A stretch of DNA of 58,152 nt from CAYXRK01 sp964467615 (GTDB taxonomy: Bacteria > Hydrogenedentota > Hydrogenedentia > Hydrogenedentales > GCA-2746185). A program made the translations under genes and the position numbers. Position 1 is the stretch's first letter. Each line of letters begins with the position of its first letter. Under the pieces are notes generated by a model that was not told the DNA's origin, ran no database searches, and was given only the letters and a program-made list of their open reading frames with translations. Positions 8,619 to 18,263 of this stretch are shown piece after piece. Location: contig CAYXRK010000008.1 in the NCBI GenBank assembly GCA_964467615.1, positions 1 through 58,152 on the forward strand, written 5' to 3'.

Positions 8619-11600
8619 ATGAGCGCCGTTGCGCGACAGACCCAGCCCTACGCCCCGAAATATCCCGTGCGCGTGGTCACCGCCACGTCGTTGTTCGACG
8701 GCCACGACGCCTCGATCAGCATCATGCGCCGAATACTGCAAGCGTCCGGCGCGGAGGTGATTCATCTGGGCCACAACCGCTCGGTGCGCGAAATCGTCGA
8801 CGCCGCCATCCAGGAAGACGCGAGCGCAGTGGCGGTCAGCAGTTACCAGGGCGGCCACGTCGAATTCTTCAAATACATGATTGACCTGTTGCGCGAGCGC
8901 GGTGCGGGGCATATCCGGGTCTTCGCCGGCGGCGGCGGCACGATCGTCCCGCGCGAGGTGCGCGAGCTCGAAGCCTACGGAGTCGCCAAGATTTTCTCAC
9001 CCGAGGATGGCCGCCGCGCCGGCCTTCAGGGCATGATCAATGACATTCTCCGCGACGTGGACTGTCCGGCGGACACATCGGGCGTTCTCGATCAGGTCGC
9101 GGGACTCAACGCCTCGAACCACCTCCTGATCGCGAAGTTAATCTCCGCGGTCGAAGAAGCGAAGCGCCGCGACGACGGCTCGCTTGCCCAAATTCTAGAC
9201 GCGCTCAAAGGCCGCCGCGACGATGCTTCGCCCGTGCTCGGTATTACCGGGACCGGCGGCGCGGGGAAATCCTCGACGGTGGATGAACTGCTGACCCGTT
9301 TCCTGAATGATTTTCCCGATAAGTCCGTCGCGGTGCTTTCCGTTGATCCGTCCCGCAAAAAGACGGGCGGCGCGCTGCTGGGCGATCGCATCCGGATGAA
9401 TTCGCTCGCGAATGGCCGCGCGTACATGCGCTCGCTCGCCACGCGCGGCGTCAAAAGCGAAATCTCCGAGGCGCTCGCGGAATGCATAGCCGTCGTGCAG
9501 GCCGCCGGGTTCGACCTCATCATCGTCGAGACCGCGGGCATCGGCCAGGGCGACGCCGCAATCGTCCCGTTCGTCAACGCCTCGCTATATCTCATGACGG
9601 CCGAGTTTGGCGCGGCCTCGCAGCTCGAAAAAATCGACATGCTCGACTACGCGGACATCGTGGCCATCAACAAGTTTGACCGCAATGGCGCGAAAGACGC
9701 CCTGCGCGACGTCCGCAAGCAATACCAGCGCAACCATCAGCGCTTCAACGAATCGCCCGAGGACATGCCGGTCTACGGCACAATCGCCTCGCGCTTCAAC
9801 GACGACGGCATGACCGCGCTTTACCACGGGGTCTTGGAGACGCTTCACGACAAGTCGGGCGCGGACTGGCTCGCGCATTCCTCGCTTCCGAAGCCGATTT
9901 CGAAGGTGTCCTCGAGCACTTCGGTAGTCATTCCGGGCGAGCGCACGCGGTACTTGGCTGACGTCGCGGCTACCGTTCGAAACTATCTCGCCTGGGCCGA
10001 AGCCCAAGCCGCGCTTGCCCAACGCACGTGGCGGCTCGAGGGCGCTTCGCTCGAGGTTGACGGGGAGACGCGCGCCACGCTCGAAGCCAAGCGGACCGAG
10101 ATCGCCGAACAGATCGATCCCGCTTGCGCGCGGCAGCTTGCTTCGTGGGACAAATTGCGCGCGGAGTACACGGCAAACGAATTTGTGTACAAGGTCCGCG
10201 ATCGCGAGTTCCGCGTGCCCCTGTACCGGGAGAGCCTCTCGGGAACGCGAGTCCCGCGCGTCGCGGTGCCGAGGTATGAAAGCGCCGGCGAGCGCTTGCG
10301 CTGGCTCCTGCGCGAAAACGTGCCGGGCAGGTTCCCGTTTACCGCGGGCGTGTTTCCGTTCAAGCGCGAGGACGAAGACCCGACCCGCATGTTTGCAGGC
10401 GAGGGCGACGCGAAACGCACCAACGAGCGCTTCAAACTCGTGTCGAAAGACTCGAAGTACGCCCGCCTCTCGACCGCCTTCGATTCCGTCACGCTCTACG
10501 GTTGGGACCCGGACGAGCGCCCCGACATCTACGGGAAGGTCGGCACGTCGGGCGTTTCGATATGCACGCTTGACGACATGAAGACGCTGTACGGCGGCTT
10601 CGATCTCTGTTCGCCCAACACGAGCGTTTCGATGACCATCAACGGCCCCGCGCCGATGATCCTGGCCATGTTCCTCAACGCCGCAATCGACCAACAAGTG
10701 GAACGCTTCAAGGCCGAGCACAAGCGCGGGCCGAACGCCGACGAATACACGAAGCTCAAGGCGCACGCGTTGCGCTCCGTGCGCGGCACGGTGCAGGCGG
10801 ACATCCTCAAGGAAGACCAGGCGCAGAACACCTGCATTTTCGCGGTCGATTTCGCGCTCAAGATGATGGCGGACATCCAGCAGTATTTCATCGAGCACGA
10901 GGTCCGCAACTTCTACAGCGTCTCGATCTCCGGCTACCACATGGCCGAAGCGGGCGCGAACCCGATTTCGCAGGCGGCGTTTACACTGGCAAATGGGTTT
11001 ACGTTCGTCGAGTATTACCGCGCGATGGGGATGAACGTCGACGACTTTGCGCCGAACCTCTCGTTCTTTTACTCGAACGGGATGGACCCCGAATACTCCG
11101 TGCTGAATCGCGCCTCGAGGCGCATCTGGGCGGTCGCGATGCGCGATCTGTACGGCGCGAACGACCGCTCGCAGAAGTTCAAGTTGCACGTGCAGACCAG
11201 CGGCCGCTCGCTGCACGCCCAGGAGATTTCGTTCAACGACATACGCACGACGCTGCAAGCGCTGACGGCGCTCTATGACAACTGCAATTCGCTGCACACA
11301 AACGCATTCGATGAGGCCATCACTACGCCGACGCCCAATTCGGTGCGGCGGGCGCTGGCCATCCAAATGATCATCAACAAGGAATACGGCCTGTACAAGA
11401 ACGAAAACGCCTTGCAAGGATCATTCGTCATCGACGAACTCACCGACCTCGTCGAGGAGGCGATCCTGTGCGAGTTTGAACGACTCTCCGAACGCGGCGG
11501 CGTGCTCGGCGCAATGGAGACCGGATATCAGCGCGCGAAAATTCAGGAGGAGTCGCACTTCTACGAGGCGCGCAAATCCTCCGGCGAATATCCCATCGTG

Positions 11601-11888
11601 GGCGTGAACACGTTCGTAGATCAGGACGCCGACGTGGAAGCCGAGATGGACCGGGTCGAAGTCCGGCGAGGCTCCGAGGCGGAAAAGCAGGGTCAACTGC
11701 GCCGCCTGGGCGAGTTCAAGAAGAGCAACTCGGCGGCCTGCGAAACGGCGCTTTCAAATCTCCAACGCACCGCCCTCTCCGGCGGCAACATATTCGAATC
11801 GCTGATGGACGCCGTCCGCGTCGCCTCACTCGGTCAGATCACCCAGGCGCTCTTCGCCGTCGGCGGACAGTATCGGCGAAATACGTAA
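8619..11888 (+). CDS. icmF: Fused isobutyryl-CoA mutase IcmF
   Basis: 1089 aa, the normal length of IcmF. Order of domains: B12-binding Rossmann domain (about 16-145) with FDGHDASI, whose His would ligate cobalt; a MeaI-type G3E GTPase chaperone domain with P-loop GTGGAGKSS near 207 and NKFD; and the mutase TIM barrel (about 540-1089). AGVFPFKR and SISGYHMAEAGANP match isobutyryl/butyryl-CoA mutases as I recall them rather than methylmalonyl-CoA mutase. It interconverts isobutyryl-CoA and n-butyryl-CoA with adenosylcobalamin, linking valine and butyrate metabolism. It stands alone behind a 100-base leader; no B12 riboswitch fits there. Confidence 0.95.
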   Translation: MSAVARQTQPYAPKYPVRVVTATSLFDGHDASISIMRRILQASGAEVIHLGHNRSVREIVDAAIQEDASAVAVSSYQGGHVEFFKYMIDLLRERGAGHIRVFAGGGGTIVPREVRELEAYGVAKIFSPEDGRRAGLQGMINDILRDVDCPADTSGVLDQVAGLNASNHLLIAKLISAVEEAKRRDDGSLAQILDALKGRRDDASPVLGITGTGGAGKSSTVDELLTRFLNDFPDKSVAVLSVDPSRKKTGGALLGDRIRMNSLANGRAYMRSLATRGVKSEISEALAECIAVVQAAGFDLIIVETAGIGQGDAAIVPFVNASLYLMTAEFGAASQLEKIDMLDYADIVAINKFDRNGAKDALRDVRKQYQRNHQRFNESPEDMPVYGTIASRFNDDGMTALYHGVLETLHDKSGADWLAHSSLPKPISKVSSSTSVVIPGERTRYLADVAATVRNYLAWAEAQAALAQRTWRLEGASLEVDGETRATLEAKRTEIAEQIDPACARQLASWDKLRAEYTANEFVYKVRDREFRVPLYRESLSGTRVPRVAVPRYESAGERLRWLLRENVPGRFPFTAGVFPFKREDEDPTRMFAGEGDAKRTNERFKLVSKDSKYARLSTAFDSVTLYGWDPDERPDIYGKVGTSGVSICTLDDMKTLYGGFDLCSPNTSVSMTINGPAPMILAMFLNAAIDQQVERFKAEHKRGPNADEYTKLKAHALRSVRGTVQADILKEDQAQNTCIFAVDFALKMMADIQQYFIEHEVRNFYSVSISGYHMAEAGANPISQAAFTLANGFTFVEYYRAMGMNVDDFAPNLSFFYSNGMDPEYSVLNRASRRIWAVAMRDLYGANDRSQKFKLHVQTSGRSLHAQEISFNDIRTTLQALTALYDNCNSLHTNAFDEAITTPTPNSVRRALAIQMIINKEYGLYKNENALQGSFVIDELTDLVEEAILCEFERLSERGGVLGAMETGYQRAKIQEESHFYEARKSSGEYPIVGVNTFVDQDADVEAEMDRVEVRRGSEAEKQGQLRRLGEFKKSNSAACETALSNLQRTALSGGNIFESLMDAVRVASLGQITQALFAVGGQYRRNT

Positions 11889-11928
11889 GAGTTTGACGAT
11901 GCGCAACAAACGGAAACGGAGGTCGGGG

Positions 11929-13263
11929 ATGATCGGAACGCTTTCACGCATAGTGACTGCATTTGCGCCGCTCTTACTTTTCTGCGCTTCGGTCTTTGGC
12001 GACGACGAGGCAAAGACACGCCACGTCACATTCTCGCGCGACGTCGCGCCAATTCTTCAGGAGAATTGCCAAATGTGCCACCGCCCAGGTGAGGCCGCGC
12101 CAATGGCATTGTTGACCTATGAACAAGCGCGGCCGTGGGCGAAGTCCATGCGTGAAAAGGTTTCGACGCGGGCGATGCCGCCGTGGCACGCGGATCCGTC
12201 GGTGGGGACGTGGAAAAACGAGCGGCGGTTGACGGACGAGGAAATCAAGACGATTGTCGCATGGATCGACCAAGGGACCGCGGAAGGGGACCCTGCGGAT
12301 TTGCCTCCAGCGCGCGAGTGGCCGGAAGGGTGGCTGATGGGCCAACCCGACATGGTGTTCACGTTGCCGCAGGAGCAAGTGCTCCCCGCCGAATTGACCG
12401 ACGAGTACCGATACATCTCCATTCCGATGAATCTGACGGAAGATACCTGGGTGGACGCGGTCGAGGTTCGGCCTGGCAATCGCACCGTCGTGCATCACGT
12501 TAACGTGTTCGAGAGTTCGCAATTGTTCACGCCAAAGTCCAGGGCCGCGCGCGCCGTCGCGCTCGAGGCGAACAAGGACGAGAACGGCAAGCAGCGCGCC
12601 ATGTCCGGCGAGGGATTCGGGCCCTTGGGCGAGCCGGGCGGGCGAGTCGGCGGCTTCCTGCCGGGAGGAATGCCCCAGTTTTGCGGGCCGGGCGAGGGGG
12701 TGCTATTGCCCAAGGGCGCGTCGCTCATGTTGCAAATTCACTACCACAAGGAGACCGGGGAAGAGGCGCGCGACCTATCGAGTGTTGGCGTGCGCCTCAG
12801 CAAAGCACCCGTACATACGAAGTTGAAAGGCGGCGGCATCGAGTACTGCCAGTTCACGATTCCTGCGGGCGAGGACAACTATGAAGTGGTGGCCGAGTTG
12901 ACGCTGCCGAACGCGATTCACATTACCGCGATGTCGCCGCACATGCACCTGCGCGGGAAGGACTTCGAGGTGTGGGCGGAATTGCCGGACGGTTCGCGCC
13001 GAGACATTCTGCGCGTGCCGCGCTACGACTTTAATTGGCAGATGACGTACGAACCGGTCGAGCCGATCGCGTTGCCGGGCGGAACGAAACTGCACACGCG
13101 CGCGCATTTCGACAATTCGTCCAACAATCCATTCAATCCGAATCCGAAAATCGATGTCGTTTGGGGCGAGCCGACTACCGCCGAAATGATGCTGATGTTT
13201 TTCCGCTACACAACAGACGGCGAAACGGCCGAGACGCCAACCGCTTCGGTATCGGGTTCGTAA
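11929..13263 (+). CDS. Secreted c-type cytochrome / copper type II monooxygenase-like protein
   Basis: 444 aa from the ATG at 11929, chosen for GGAGG about six bases upstream and the signal peptide it opens (MIGTLSRIVTAFAPLLLFCA). An N-terminal cytochrome-like domain holds one CxxCH (CQMCH at about 47-51). The PHM/DBH-like domains follow, with candidate copper ligands VVHHVN, QIHYHKE, SPHMHLRGK and TAEMM. Length and motifs parallel the gene at 1-1275, but it has no EF-hands. It may combine electron transfer with copper-dependent hydroxylation in the periplasm. It heads a run of four co-oriented genes with an ABC transporter and a DUF3299 protein. Confidence 0.85.
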   Translation: MIGTLSRIVTAFAPLLLFCASVFGDDEAKTRHVTFSRDVAPILQENCQMCHRPGEAAPMALLTYEQARPWAKSMREKVSTRAMPPWHADPSVGTWKNERRLTDEEIKTIVAWIDQGTAEGDPADLPPAREWPEGWLMGQPDMVFTLPQEQVLPAELTDEYRYISIPMNLTEDTWVDAVEVRPGNRTVVHHVNVFESSQLFTPKSRAARAVALEANKDENGKQRAMSGEGFGPLGEPGGRVGGFLPGGMPQFCGPGEGVLLPKGASLMLQIHYHKETGEEARDLSSVGVRLSKAPVHTKLKGGGIEYCQFTIPAGEDNYEVVAELTLPNAIHITAMSPHMHLRGKDFEVWAELPDGSRRDILRVPRYDFNWQMTYEPVEPIALPGGTKLHTRAHFDNSSNNPFNPNPKIDVVWGEPTTAEMMLMFFRYTTDGETAETPTASVSGS

Positions 13264-13363
13264 CCGGCAAATCGGTCAAGTCGACTTGCTCGATAGCGCC
13301 GGATCGTTTGTGCGCCGGCGCGAGTTCGTTTGATACGATCAACAGAGTTGTTTTCTCCCTCCG

Positions 13364-14026
13364 ATGGTTTCCCTCGAGAACGTTCACCGCAAGCTAGGTC
13401 CCGGCGTCGAGTTTGTTTGCGCGAATTTTCACGCGCCGCCGGGCGCACACGTCGCGTTGTGGGGGCCGAGCGGCTGCGGCAAGAGCACGATGCTCAACTT
13501 AATCACCGGCCTGCTGCTACCGGATTCCGGCACTATCACGGTGGACGGCCAACAGATTCAGGGCATGGCCGACAGCAAATTGGACGCGTTCCGCGGCGAA
13601 CGGTTTGGGTTCGTGTTTCAAACGTTCAATCTCCTGAAACCGTTCACGGCACTGCAGAACGTAATGATGGGGATGCGCTTTAGCGACACTCGGCCTCAGA
13701 AGGAGTGGAAGCCGCGCGCCACGGAACTGCTCGAACGTGTTGGGTTGGGCCACCGGCTTCACGCCAAGCCGCCGACGCTGAGCGTCGGCGAGCAACAGCG
13801 CGTGGCGATTGCGCGGGCCTTGGCAAATAAGCAGAAGATCGTGGTCGCTGATGAGCCGACAGGCAGCCTCGACCCGAAGACCGCGGCGAGCGTGATGGAG
13901 CTTCTCCTCGAATTGTGCCGCGAGGAAAAAGTGACGATGTTGTTGGTCACGCACGACGAGAGGATCGCGAACGCGTTGCCCGGACGATTTGATTGTTCCG
14001 GCCTGGTGCGGGAGACGCCTGCGTGA
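13364..14026 (+). CDS. ABC transporter ATP-binding protein, LolD/MacB type
   Basis: 220 aa. Walker A GPSGCGKST, Q-loop FVFQTFNLL, signature LSVGEQQRVAIARAL, Walker B VVADEPTGSLD and H-loop LLVTHD are all intact. This is the subclass that pairs with FtsX/MacB-like permeases and drives envelope processes rather than classical import. It overlaps the permease gene by four bases (GTGA). The triad with the following permease and DUF3299 genes matches, from memory, the Pseudomonas PA4064-PA4066 (zinc-responsive) gene order. Confidence 0.94.
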   Translation: MVSLENVHRKLGPGVEFVCANFHAPPGAHVALWGPSGCGKSTMLNLITGLLLPDSGTITVDGQQIQGMADSKLDAFRGERFGFVFQTFNLLKPFTALQNVMMGMRFSDTRPQKEWKPRATELLERVGLGHRLHAKPPTLSVGEQQRVAIARALANKQKIVVADEPTGSLDPKTAASVMELLLELCREEKVTMLLVTHDERIANALPGRFDCSGLVRETPA

Positions 14027-15261
14027 GCCTCTGGCGCATGGCCTGGAGCTACCTCTGGGACCGAAAACTAACGACGAGCCTGACCATTGTTTCGGTCGCA
14101 TTGTCGGTAGGATTGATTTCGGCGGTGCTCACGTTGCGCGACGAAACGCGTCAACGCTTCGAGGAAGAACAAAACGCCTATGACGTCGTCGTGGGCCCGC
14201 CAGGGAGCCCGCTGCAGCTAGTGTTGAATTCGGTCTACTTCATCGATCAAGCGACGGGGACGATTCCCTACGCGACATACAAAAAAATCCTCCAACACGA
14301 AGACGTGACCAACGCTTTCCCAATTGCGCTCGGCGATACGTACAAGGGATTTCGCATCGTGGGCACCGAGCCGCAATTGTTTCAATACCCCTGGGAATCG
14401 GTGCGCGGCGAGAAGCGATATCCATTCCAACTCGAAGATGGCCATTTTTTTGAGGCACCGATGGAAGCTGTAGTTGGATTTCGTGTCGCGAACGAGACCG
14501 GCCTCAAAGTCGGCGATGAATTCGTCAGCCTGCACGGTTCGATCGACATGGGTGAACTGAACGAGGAAGACCATAGCGACACGCCGTACAAGGTCGTGGG
14601 CGTGTTGAAACCATCGGGGACTTCGAACGACCGGGCGATATTTGTCGATATCGGCTCGGTCTGGGAAACGCACAAAGACGGTGGCGGCAGTCTCGAACTG
14701 GTCACGACAGAGGGGCCGCAGGTGACCTCGGTCCTCGTCGATTTGTACACGCCCGCAACTGCGTTCATCTTTATGCAGGAGATGAACAAGACCTATCCAG
14801 TCAAGTCCGCGCGGCCAGTGGACGAGATATTGAAACTCTATCGCAACGTGCTACAACCGGCGGTCGCGATCCTAAAGGGGATCGGATACATCGTGGTCGT
14901 CATTTCCGCGATTTCGATTTTGATAGGGTTATACCTTTCGATCATTCAACGGCGGCGCGACCTTGCCATCATGCGCGCGCTCGGGGCTTCCGCCGGCGAA
15001 ATTTTCGGCGCGGTCATCATCGAGGCCTTTCTCGTGACCGCGATGGGCATTGTCGCGGGCTGGGGTGCGGGGAAACTCGGCGCGCTCGCGTTGGGCGCCT
15101 ATACCGCGCGCGCCTACGGCATGGGGATCACGCACCTATCGACCGGCCCCGAGGAATTGCAATTCTTCGCCGTCGTCGCCTTGCTGGGGTTGCTCGCGGG
15201 GATTCTTCCGGCCTGGCAGGCGTATCAGACGGACGTCGCCAAGAACCTGACGGCGACATGA
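14023..15261 (+). CDS. FtsX/MacB-like ABC permease
   Basis: 412 aa from GTG 14023, which overlaps the stop of the ATPase gene; ATG 14038 is an alternative. An N-terminal TM segment (TTSLTIVSVALSVGLISAVL) is followed by a large periplasmic MacB-type core domain and three C-terminal TM segments (about 285-400). It forms the membrane subunit for the preceding ATPase. Such transporters move or mechanically act on periplasmic substrates such as lipoproteins, peptides or metal-related factors. The substrate cannot be told from sequence. Confidence 0.92.
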   Translation: MSLWRMAWSYLWDRKLTTSLTIVSVALSVGLISAVLTLRDETRQRFEEEQNAYDVVVGPPGSPLQLVLNSVYFIDQATGTIPYATYKKILQHEDVTNAFPIALGDTYKGFRIVGTEPQLFQYPWESVRGEKRYPFQLEDGHFFEAPMEAVVGFRVANETGLKVGDEFVSLHGSIDMGELNEEDHSDTPYKVVGVLKPSGTSNDRAIFVDIGSVWETHKDGGGSLELVTTEGPQVTSVLVDLYTPATAFIFMQEMNKTYPVKSARPVDEILKLYRNVLQPAVAILKGIGYIVVVISAISILIGLYLSIIQRRRDLAIMRALGASAGEIFGAVIIEAFLVTAMGIVAGWGAGKLGALALGAYTARAYGMGITHLSTGPEELQFFAVVALLGLLAGILPAWQAYQTDVAKNLTAT

Positions 15262-15300
15262 TGGCCTTGGTATACTTTCGGACTCGTTAAGAGGACGTTC

Positions 15301-15942
15301 TTGAGCATGCGCCGCAGGGCCAAACGCGATCTGTCGATACTCGGGGGAATAGTAGTAATTCTCGCGATTCTGGCGTTCGTCAACTACAACTTAAATCGCG
15401 GGGCGCTTGCGTCGGAGATGGACAAGTGGCGGCGCAAGGCGGAGAAGTCCCGAATCGACACGGGGATGCCCCTGCTGTCCTGGCAATTGCTGCGCCAAAC
15501 GACCGGCCGCCCGCGCACCGGCGGGACCTTCGCCGAGGAACTAAAGCCCTACGACAATAAAGTGGTGAACATTATCGGTTTCATGGTGCCGAACGAAAAG
15601 TTCCGGGACGTGACGGAGTTCATGTTTCTGCCGCTGCCCATCGAGTGTTACTTTTGCAATATACCGCCTCCCCGTGACGTGCTATACGTGACGTTGCAAA
15701 AAGACCTTACAGTCCAAATCGCCAAAGAGCCGGCATTAATCACCGGTCTGTTCCACCTTCACCAAGGCCCGGATCAGAAATTCTTTTACACGATTACGGA
15801 CGGGACAATAAAGGCCGCCGAGGAAGGCGGCGAACTCACCCAGAAGCGGCTGAATCGCGATCACATGCTGGGCGGGCCCGTGCATGAGGCGTCGCCAGAC
15901 GAGTTGCTCGATCCCGTCAGTACGCCCAAAGACTCTGACTAG
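15301..15942 (+). CDS. DUF3299 membrane-anchored protein
   Basis: 213 aa from TTG 15301, which has GAGG at six bases; ATG 15307 is the alternative. One N-terminal TM segment (LSILGGIVVILAILAFVNY) is followed by a periplasmic domain with the DUF3299 pattern: GFMVPNEKFRDVTEFMFLPLP, then IECYFCNIPPPRDVLYV. The CYFC pair could bind metal. DUF3299 proteins are encoded beside ABC/FtsX transporters linked to zinc homeostasis in some proteobacteria. Its TAG stop shares bases with the TAG of the convergent peroxidase gene. Confidence 0.8.
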   Translation: MSMRRRAKRDLSILGGIVVILAILAFVNYNLNRGALASEMDKWRRKAEKSRIDTGMPLLSWQLLRQTTGRPRTGGTFAEELKPYDNKVVNIIGFMVPNEKFRDVTEFMFLPLPIECYFCNIPPPRDVLYVTLQKDLTVQIAKEPALITGLFHLHQGPDQKFFYTITDGTIKAAEEGGELTQKRLNRDHMLGGPVHEASPDELLDPVSTPKDSD

Positions 15943-18263
15943 AGGAAGTGCACCACGTCCGTGTGAATTCCGCCGTGGGTCTGGAGTAGGTTCTTGGGGA
16001 ATGTGACGAGTTCGGGATCCTCGTCCCATTGGTTTGACTCGCCGGTGCCGTCCCAGAAAAGATCCCCCGGCGGGACCTGGGTATAGTCTCTCTTAAACTG
16101 TTCGGACGGCGCCGTCCCGTTATTTCGATAAAAATTGTTGTGGATGTACGTGTTATCCGAGTTAGGTTCGATATCGAGCGATGGCGCGTCCGCGCCGGGT
16201 AATTGACTCGATCGCACGCTCACGACGACGATCGCGAACGAGCCGTTGTCGTCGAAACTGTTTTGAGCCACTTCGGTTTGGTCGGCCGCCATGATGATGA
16301 GTCCCATTCCGGGCGCAATGCCGCTTACCGTGCTTCCGGGCTTGCCGAAGTTAATGTGATTGTTCGACCAAAACCGGTTATTCATCACCTTGCAATTCGT
16401 GGCCTCTTTCGACGGATTGTTCGGCGCGCAAAAAACGAGAAGCCCGGCGGCGTTGTGATGGCTGCTGTTGTTCTCGACCACGGCGTTCACCGAGTTTTCG
16501 ATTTCGATCCCGGCCACGGAGTTATAGACCTCGTTGTCACGCACGACGATCTCGCGGCTTTGCCCGACGTAGATACCCGCATCCGCGATTCCGCTGACCA
16601 CGCAGCGCTCGACGAGCACGCCCTGGCACTCGACCGGATAAACGCCGTAGAGGCCGGTGTTGTGAATGTTCAGGTCTCGAAACACGCAGTTCTTCGCCTT
16701 GCTGACGACGATGCCGTTACCCACATAGTCACGGATCAGCAACCCTTCCACCGTGAAGTCGTCGCCCGAGCATTGGATTGCGTCCGAGAGTTCACCTTTG
16801 CCGTCGAGTACTGCGCGTTGACCGTTGGTCTTCAGCCCGACGATGCGAATTCCGGGCCGATCAACCGTGACGGTTTGATTGTAAACGCCCGGTTGGATTT
16901 CGATGCGATCTCCGGGCCGCGCGCGATCGACGGCTTCCTGGATCAAGTCCCCTTCTTTGACCGTGAACGTCGCGTATATCTCGTTTGGCGCAACGGATCC
17001 TCCTGTGTCGGCCCGTGAAAACGCGATCGACGGCGGCATCTCGGCATTGAGCGGTTCGGCCGCGCGGTACGCCACCACGTTTTCGGGTAGCGGCGGAGCG
17101 GGCTTTGCTTGCGTAGTGACCGGCACGACGGGAAGCCCGGACGGAACTCGATCCGGCGGGGCTGGCTGTAGCGAGGTGTCCGTCAAGGATTTCAGGAACG
17201 CAACGAGATCGGCGGTCTCGGTCTCGCTGATGGGAAACGTGCCGATCTTGTCGTCGATATCAGGCACGGGATCAGCTTCGGCGCGTCCCCCGCCGTTCGA
17301 ATAGAAGTTGATGACTTCTTCGAGGGTCTTGAACGCGCCGTTGTGCATGTACGGCGCCGTGAGTTCAACGTTGCGCAAGGTCGGCACTTTGAATGCGCCG
17401 TCGGGCCCTTCGCCTGGCACAGCAGCTCGCCCCGGATCGCTCTTGCTCCCCGGCACACCAACGACGCGAAATGTATCGTCCATGAACGCGGGAAAGCGGT
17501 GGCACTCAAAGCAACGCGTCTTCACCGAGCGAAACACGGCGAGGCCGCGCTTTTCTTGTCCGGTGAGCGCTGCTGGATCGCCTTGGGTGTAGCGGTCGAA
17601 TCGGGAATTGAACGACAGCAGAGTACGCTCGAACGACGCGACGGCCTTGATCACGTTCTCGAAATTGACCGCGCTGATGTCCGAGTTCTCGAACGCTTCC
17701 TCAAACAGGTCGACGTATTCGGGAATGGCGCGCAGTTCTTTGACGACGTTGTCGGGCTTCTCGTTCATTTCCGCGTTGTTGGTGATTACAGCGCGCGCCT
17801 GCTCCTCGAGCGTGGGCGCCCGGCCGTCCCAAAACTGAAGGTGACTGTACGCCGCGTTCCAAAGCGACGGAGTGCCGCGCGAAAGCCGCTGGCCGCCGTT
17901 CCGTCCGGCCCCGACCCCAATTGCCCCGACACCTCGGGCAAAAGACAGCCCGTCGGTGAACCCGTGGTCCGGATGGTGACAGTGCGCACACGACATGGTG
18001 TTGTCGTCGCTAAGGATCGGATCAAAGAAGAGCAGTCTGCCCAGCCCGACTTTCTCCTTCGTCAAGGGGTTCTCAGCCAGGCCTGGCATCCGGGGAAACG
18101 GGTACTCCAATCCCGTGGCCTTGGCCGTACCTTCGGTCCACGGTTCCTCGGGGTGATAAACACCGTCGCTAACGGACCAGCCCGCTACTTTGCCCGCGAG
18201 ATCGGAGTCGGCCCAAGCTGAAAAGGCCGTCACTAGCATCGCGGCAATACACCAAAAGCGCAT
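15939..18263 (-). CDS. Di-haem cytochrome c peroxidase (MauG-like) fused to a parallel beta-helix
   Basis: 774 aa from ATG 18263, with GAGGAG seven bases upstream and a signal peptide (MRFWCIAAMLVTAFSAWA). Residues about 55-365 are a bacterial di-haem peroxidase: CAHCH at 92-96, CFECH at 251-255, and the conserved TAPYMHNGAF segment. A Pro-rich linker (365-410) leads to a right-handed beta-helix (about 430-774) of NosD/pectate-lyase type, opening with a VKEGDLIQEAVDRARPGD-like motif and then repeated NxxxxN-x-GI rungs. Peroxidases normally end near 350 aa, so this is a true fusion. The helix may bind polysaccharide or shield the haem partner. It could instead act as a MauG-like protein oxidant. 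Function is open. Confidence 0.88.
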   Translation of the reverse strand: MRFWCIAAMLVTAFSAWADSDLAGKVAGWSVSDGVYHPEEPWTEGTAKATGLEYPFPRMPGLAENPLTKEKVGLGRLLFFDPILSDDNTMSCAHCHHPDHGFTDGLSFARGVGAIGVGAGRNGGQRLSRGTPSLWNAAYSHLQFWDGRAPTLEEQARAVITNNAEMNEKPDNVVKELRAIPEYVDLFEEAFENSDISAVNFENVIKAVASFERTLLSFNSRFDRYTQGDPAALTGQEKRGLAVFRSVKTRCFECHRFPAFMDDTFRVVGVPGSKSDPGRAAVPGEGPDGAFKVPTLRNVELTAPYMHNGAFKTLEEVINFYSNGGGRAEADPVPDIDDKIGTFPISETETADLVAFLKSLTDTSLQPAPPDRVPSGLPVVPVTTQAKPAPPLPENVVAYRAAEPLNAEMPPSIAFSRADTGGSVAPNEIYATFTVKEGDLIQEAVDRARPGDRIEIQPGVYNQTVTVDRPGIRIVGLKTNGQRAVLDGKGELSDAIQCSGDDFTVEGLLIRDYVGNGIVVSKAKNCVFRDLNIHNTGLYGVYPVECQGVLVERCVVSGIADAGIYVGQSREIVVRDNEVYNSVAGIEIENSVNAVVENNSSHHNAAGLLVFCAPNNPSKEATNCKVMNNRFWSNNHINFGKPGSTVSGIAPGMGLIIMAADQTEVAQNSFDDNGSFAIVVVSVRSSQLPGADAPSLDIEPNSDNTYIHNNFYRNNGTAPSEQFKRDYTQVPPGDLFWDGTGESNQWDEDPELVTFPKNLLQTHGGIHTDVVHFL

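Noticed and set aside
9585..11417. 610-aa antisense frame opposite icmF
   Set aside because: Codon-phase shadow of a clear IcmF coding region; Arg/Val/His-rich with no family features.
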